A DNA stretch of 64,000 nt from Mesotaenium endlicherianum (Eukaryota; Streptophyta; Zygnematophyceae; Zygnematales; Mesotaeniaceae). Below, in pieces: positions 63,382 through 64,000 of the stretch (positions are counted from its first letter, which is position 1; each line of letters starts with the position of its first letter). The stretch spans positions 166,187-230,186 of the forward strand of contig WELA01003606.1 in NCBI GenBank assembly GCA_009602735.1, in the 5' to 3' direction. The translations under genes and the position numbers were made by a program. Under the pieces are notes generated by a model that was given only the letters and a program-made list of their open reading frames with translations, was not told where the DNA came from and searched no databases.

Positions 63382-64000
63382 CTGCACGCACACCCGATCC
63401 GCCCGCCCACACCACACTAGTTCCCGTCATGCATGCCACTCATGCACACTGGTAGCCCCCCTCCCCCCGGGGGGGCTTACATGTGGCTGGGGTTATGGGG
63501 CCGGGGCTATGGGGCTGGGGCTGATCCAAGGCATCGCCCTGCTCATGGACGCAGGCTTTTCTATCCTGGCCACGAGGCGGGTCTGGGGATGATCACAAGG
63601 CGTCACATGACAGAAACCCAAAAGCATAACCCGCAGAACTTAGGCCAGAAGTCCTAGACATGAGACTGTCATACGGCAGGGCCTCAGATGGGAGAGCTCT
63701 CAACAGTTAGCAAGTCCTGCAGCCTGGCCGTGTGACAGCCCTGCGTGTAATGCTCACGCCCTCTGGAAGATGCCGCAAGCGTTTCCCTCTACAGTGCAGA
63801 ATGGCCGGCTCCTTGCCGACGCTGCATGACATCCAGATGGCCCCCCACCGGCATCCGGGCCTTGGCTCCCACACCCTCAGCGCGTGCCTGGGCGGCCAGA
63901 GCTCCCATCTGCACTTCCACAAAAACCGCGGCTTTCTCCAGATAGTCGCCCTGTTGACACCCCGATTCAGCCAGGGAGTGGAGGGAAGAAAAGGGGGGGG
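63382..64000. other. probable intron / upstream sequence, nothing recognised
   Basis: C- and G-rich homopolymers (about 63458-63475 and the final G run) and several GGGGCTGGGG-like direct repeats (63485-63520). No convincing exon of the membrane protein is found before the window ends. Confidence 0.3.

Noticed and set aside
1-64000. CRISPR arrays, bacterial operons, riboswitches, tRNA or rRNA genes
   Set aside because: No regularly spaced repeats with unique spacers, no Shine-Dalgarno-led gene clusters and no tRNA/rRNA-like conserved segments were seen. The window is eukaryotic throughout.

Overview
The window is nuclear DNA of a eukaryote, most likely from the green-plant (streptophyte) lineage. 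The evidence is a plant-type MOM1-like gene with many phase-locked introns, Ty3/gypsy chromovirus-type retrotransposons primed by an initiator-Met-tRNA-like site, GC-rich exons full of Pro/Ala/Gly/Ser/Gln tracts, and introns full of microsatellites. The style is closer to an alga or early-diverging land plant than to a seed plant, but the species cannot be named from the sequence.

Positions 1-23942 are decayed retrotransposon. One Ty3/gypsy chromovirus family (here 'family B', LTR 702-721 bp, minus strand) is present as three defective internal regions: B1 (2123-6003), B2 (6706-14414) and B3 (15380-22768). Their LTRs lie at 6004-6705, 14415-15131 and 22769-23486, with partial LTRs at 857-1266, 15132-15379 and 23487-23942. 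B1 and B2 share one LTR. Two solo LTRs are inserted inside the elements: 3884-5029 from another family, and 11965-12685 from family B with a perfect CTGGA target duplication. A second family ('A') contributes a pol end and LTR at the left edge and an inverted LTR piece at 1665-2122. B2 and B3 carry an additional sense ORF of about 560 codons (ORF3) between the integrase chromodomain and the 3' LTR. I do not recognise ORF3. It has diverged far more between copies than pol or the LTRs, and it is preceded by internal copies of the polypurine tract.

Positions 23943-26370 are intergenic. A plus-strand gene at 26371-28689 encodes a 772-residue protein with four AT-hooks. It converges on a very large minus-strand gene (29885-59180) that can be assembled from 18 exons with every splice phase consistent, giving about 4,535 residues. 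Its domain order is: long disordered SPR-repeat N-terminus, PWWP, charged helix, PHD finger, two chromodomains, a SNF2-type ATPase region that has lost its catalytic residues, a conserved helical block, and a C-terminal coiled coil. This is the architecture of a CHD3-derived, MOM1 (Morpheus' Molecule 1)-like transcriptional silencing factor, with PWWP, PHD and tandem chromodomains still attached.

The gene is split by an assembly problem. Positions 43239-49820 and 50474-57055 appear to be exact copies at a constant offset of 7,235 and flank a 653-base run of N. Both copies end in low-complexity tracts, so they look like two unmerged overlapping contigs rather than a biological duplication.

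Positions 59181-62271 are intergenic with nothing recognised. The window closes with the last exon (62272-63381, minus) of a multipass membrane protein whose upstream exons lie outside. Functionally, the window places a probable chromatin-silencing factor and an AT-hook protein beside a graveyard of the kind of elements such factors silence; that link is suggestive only.
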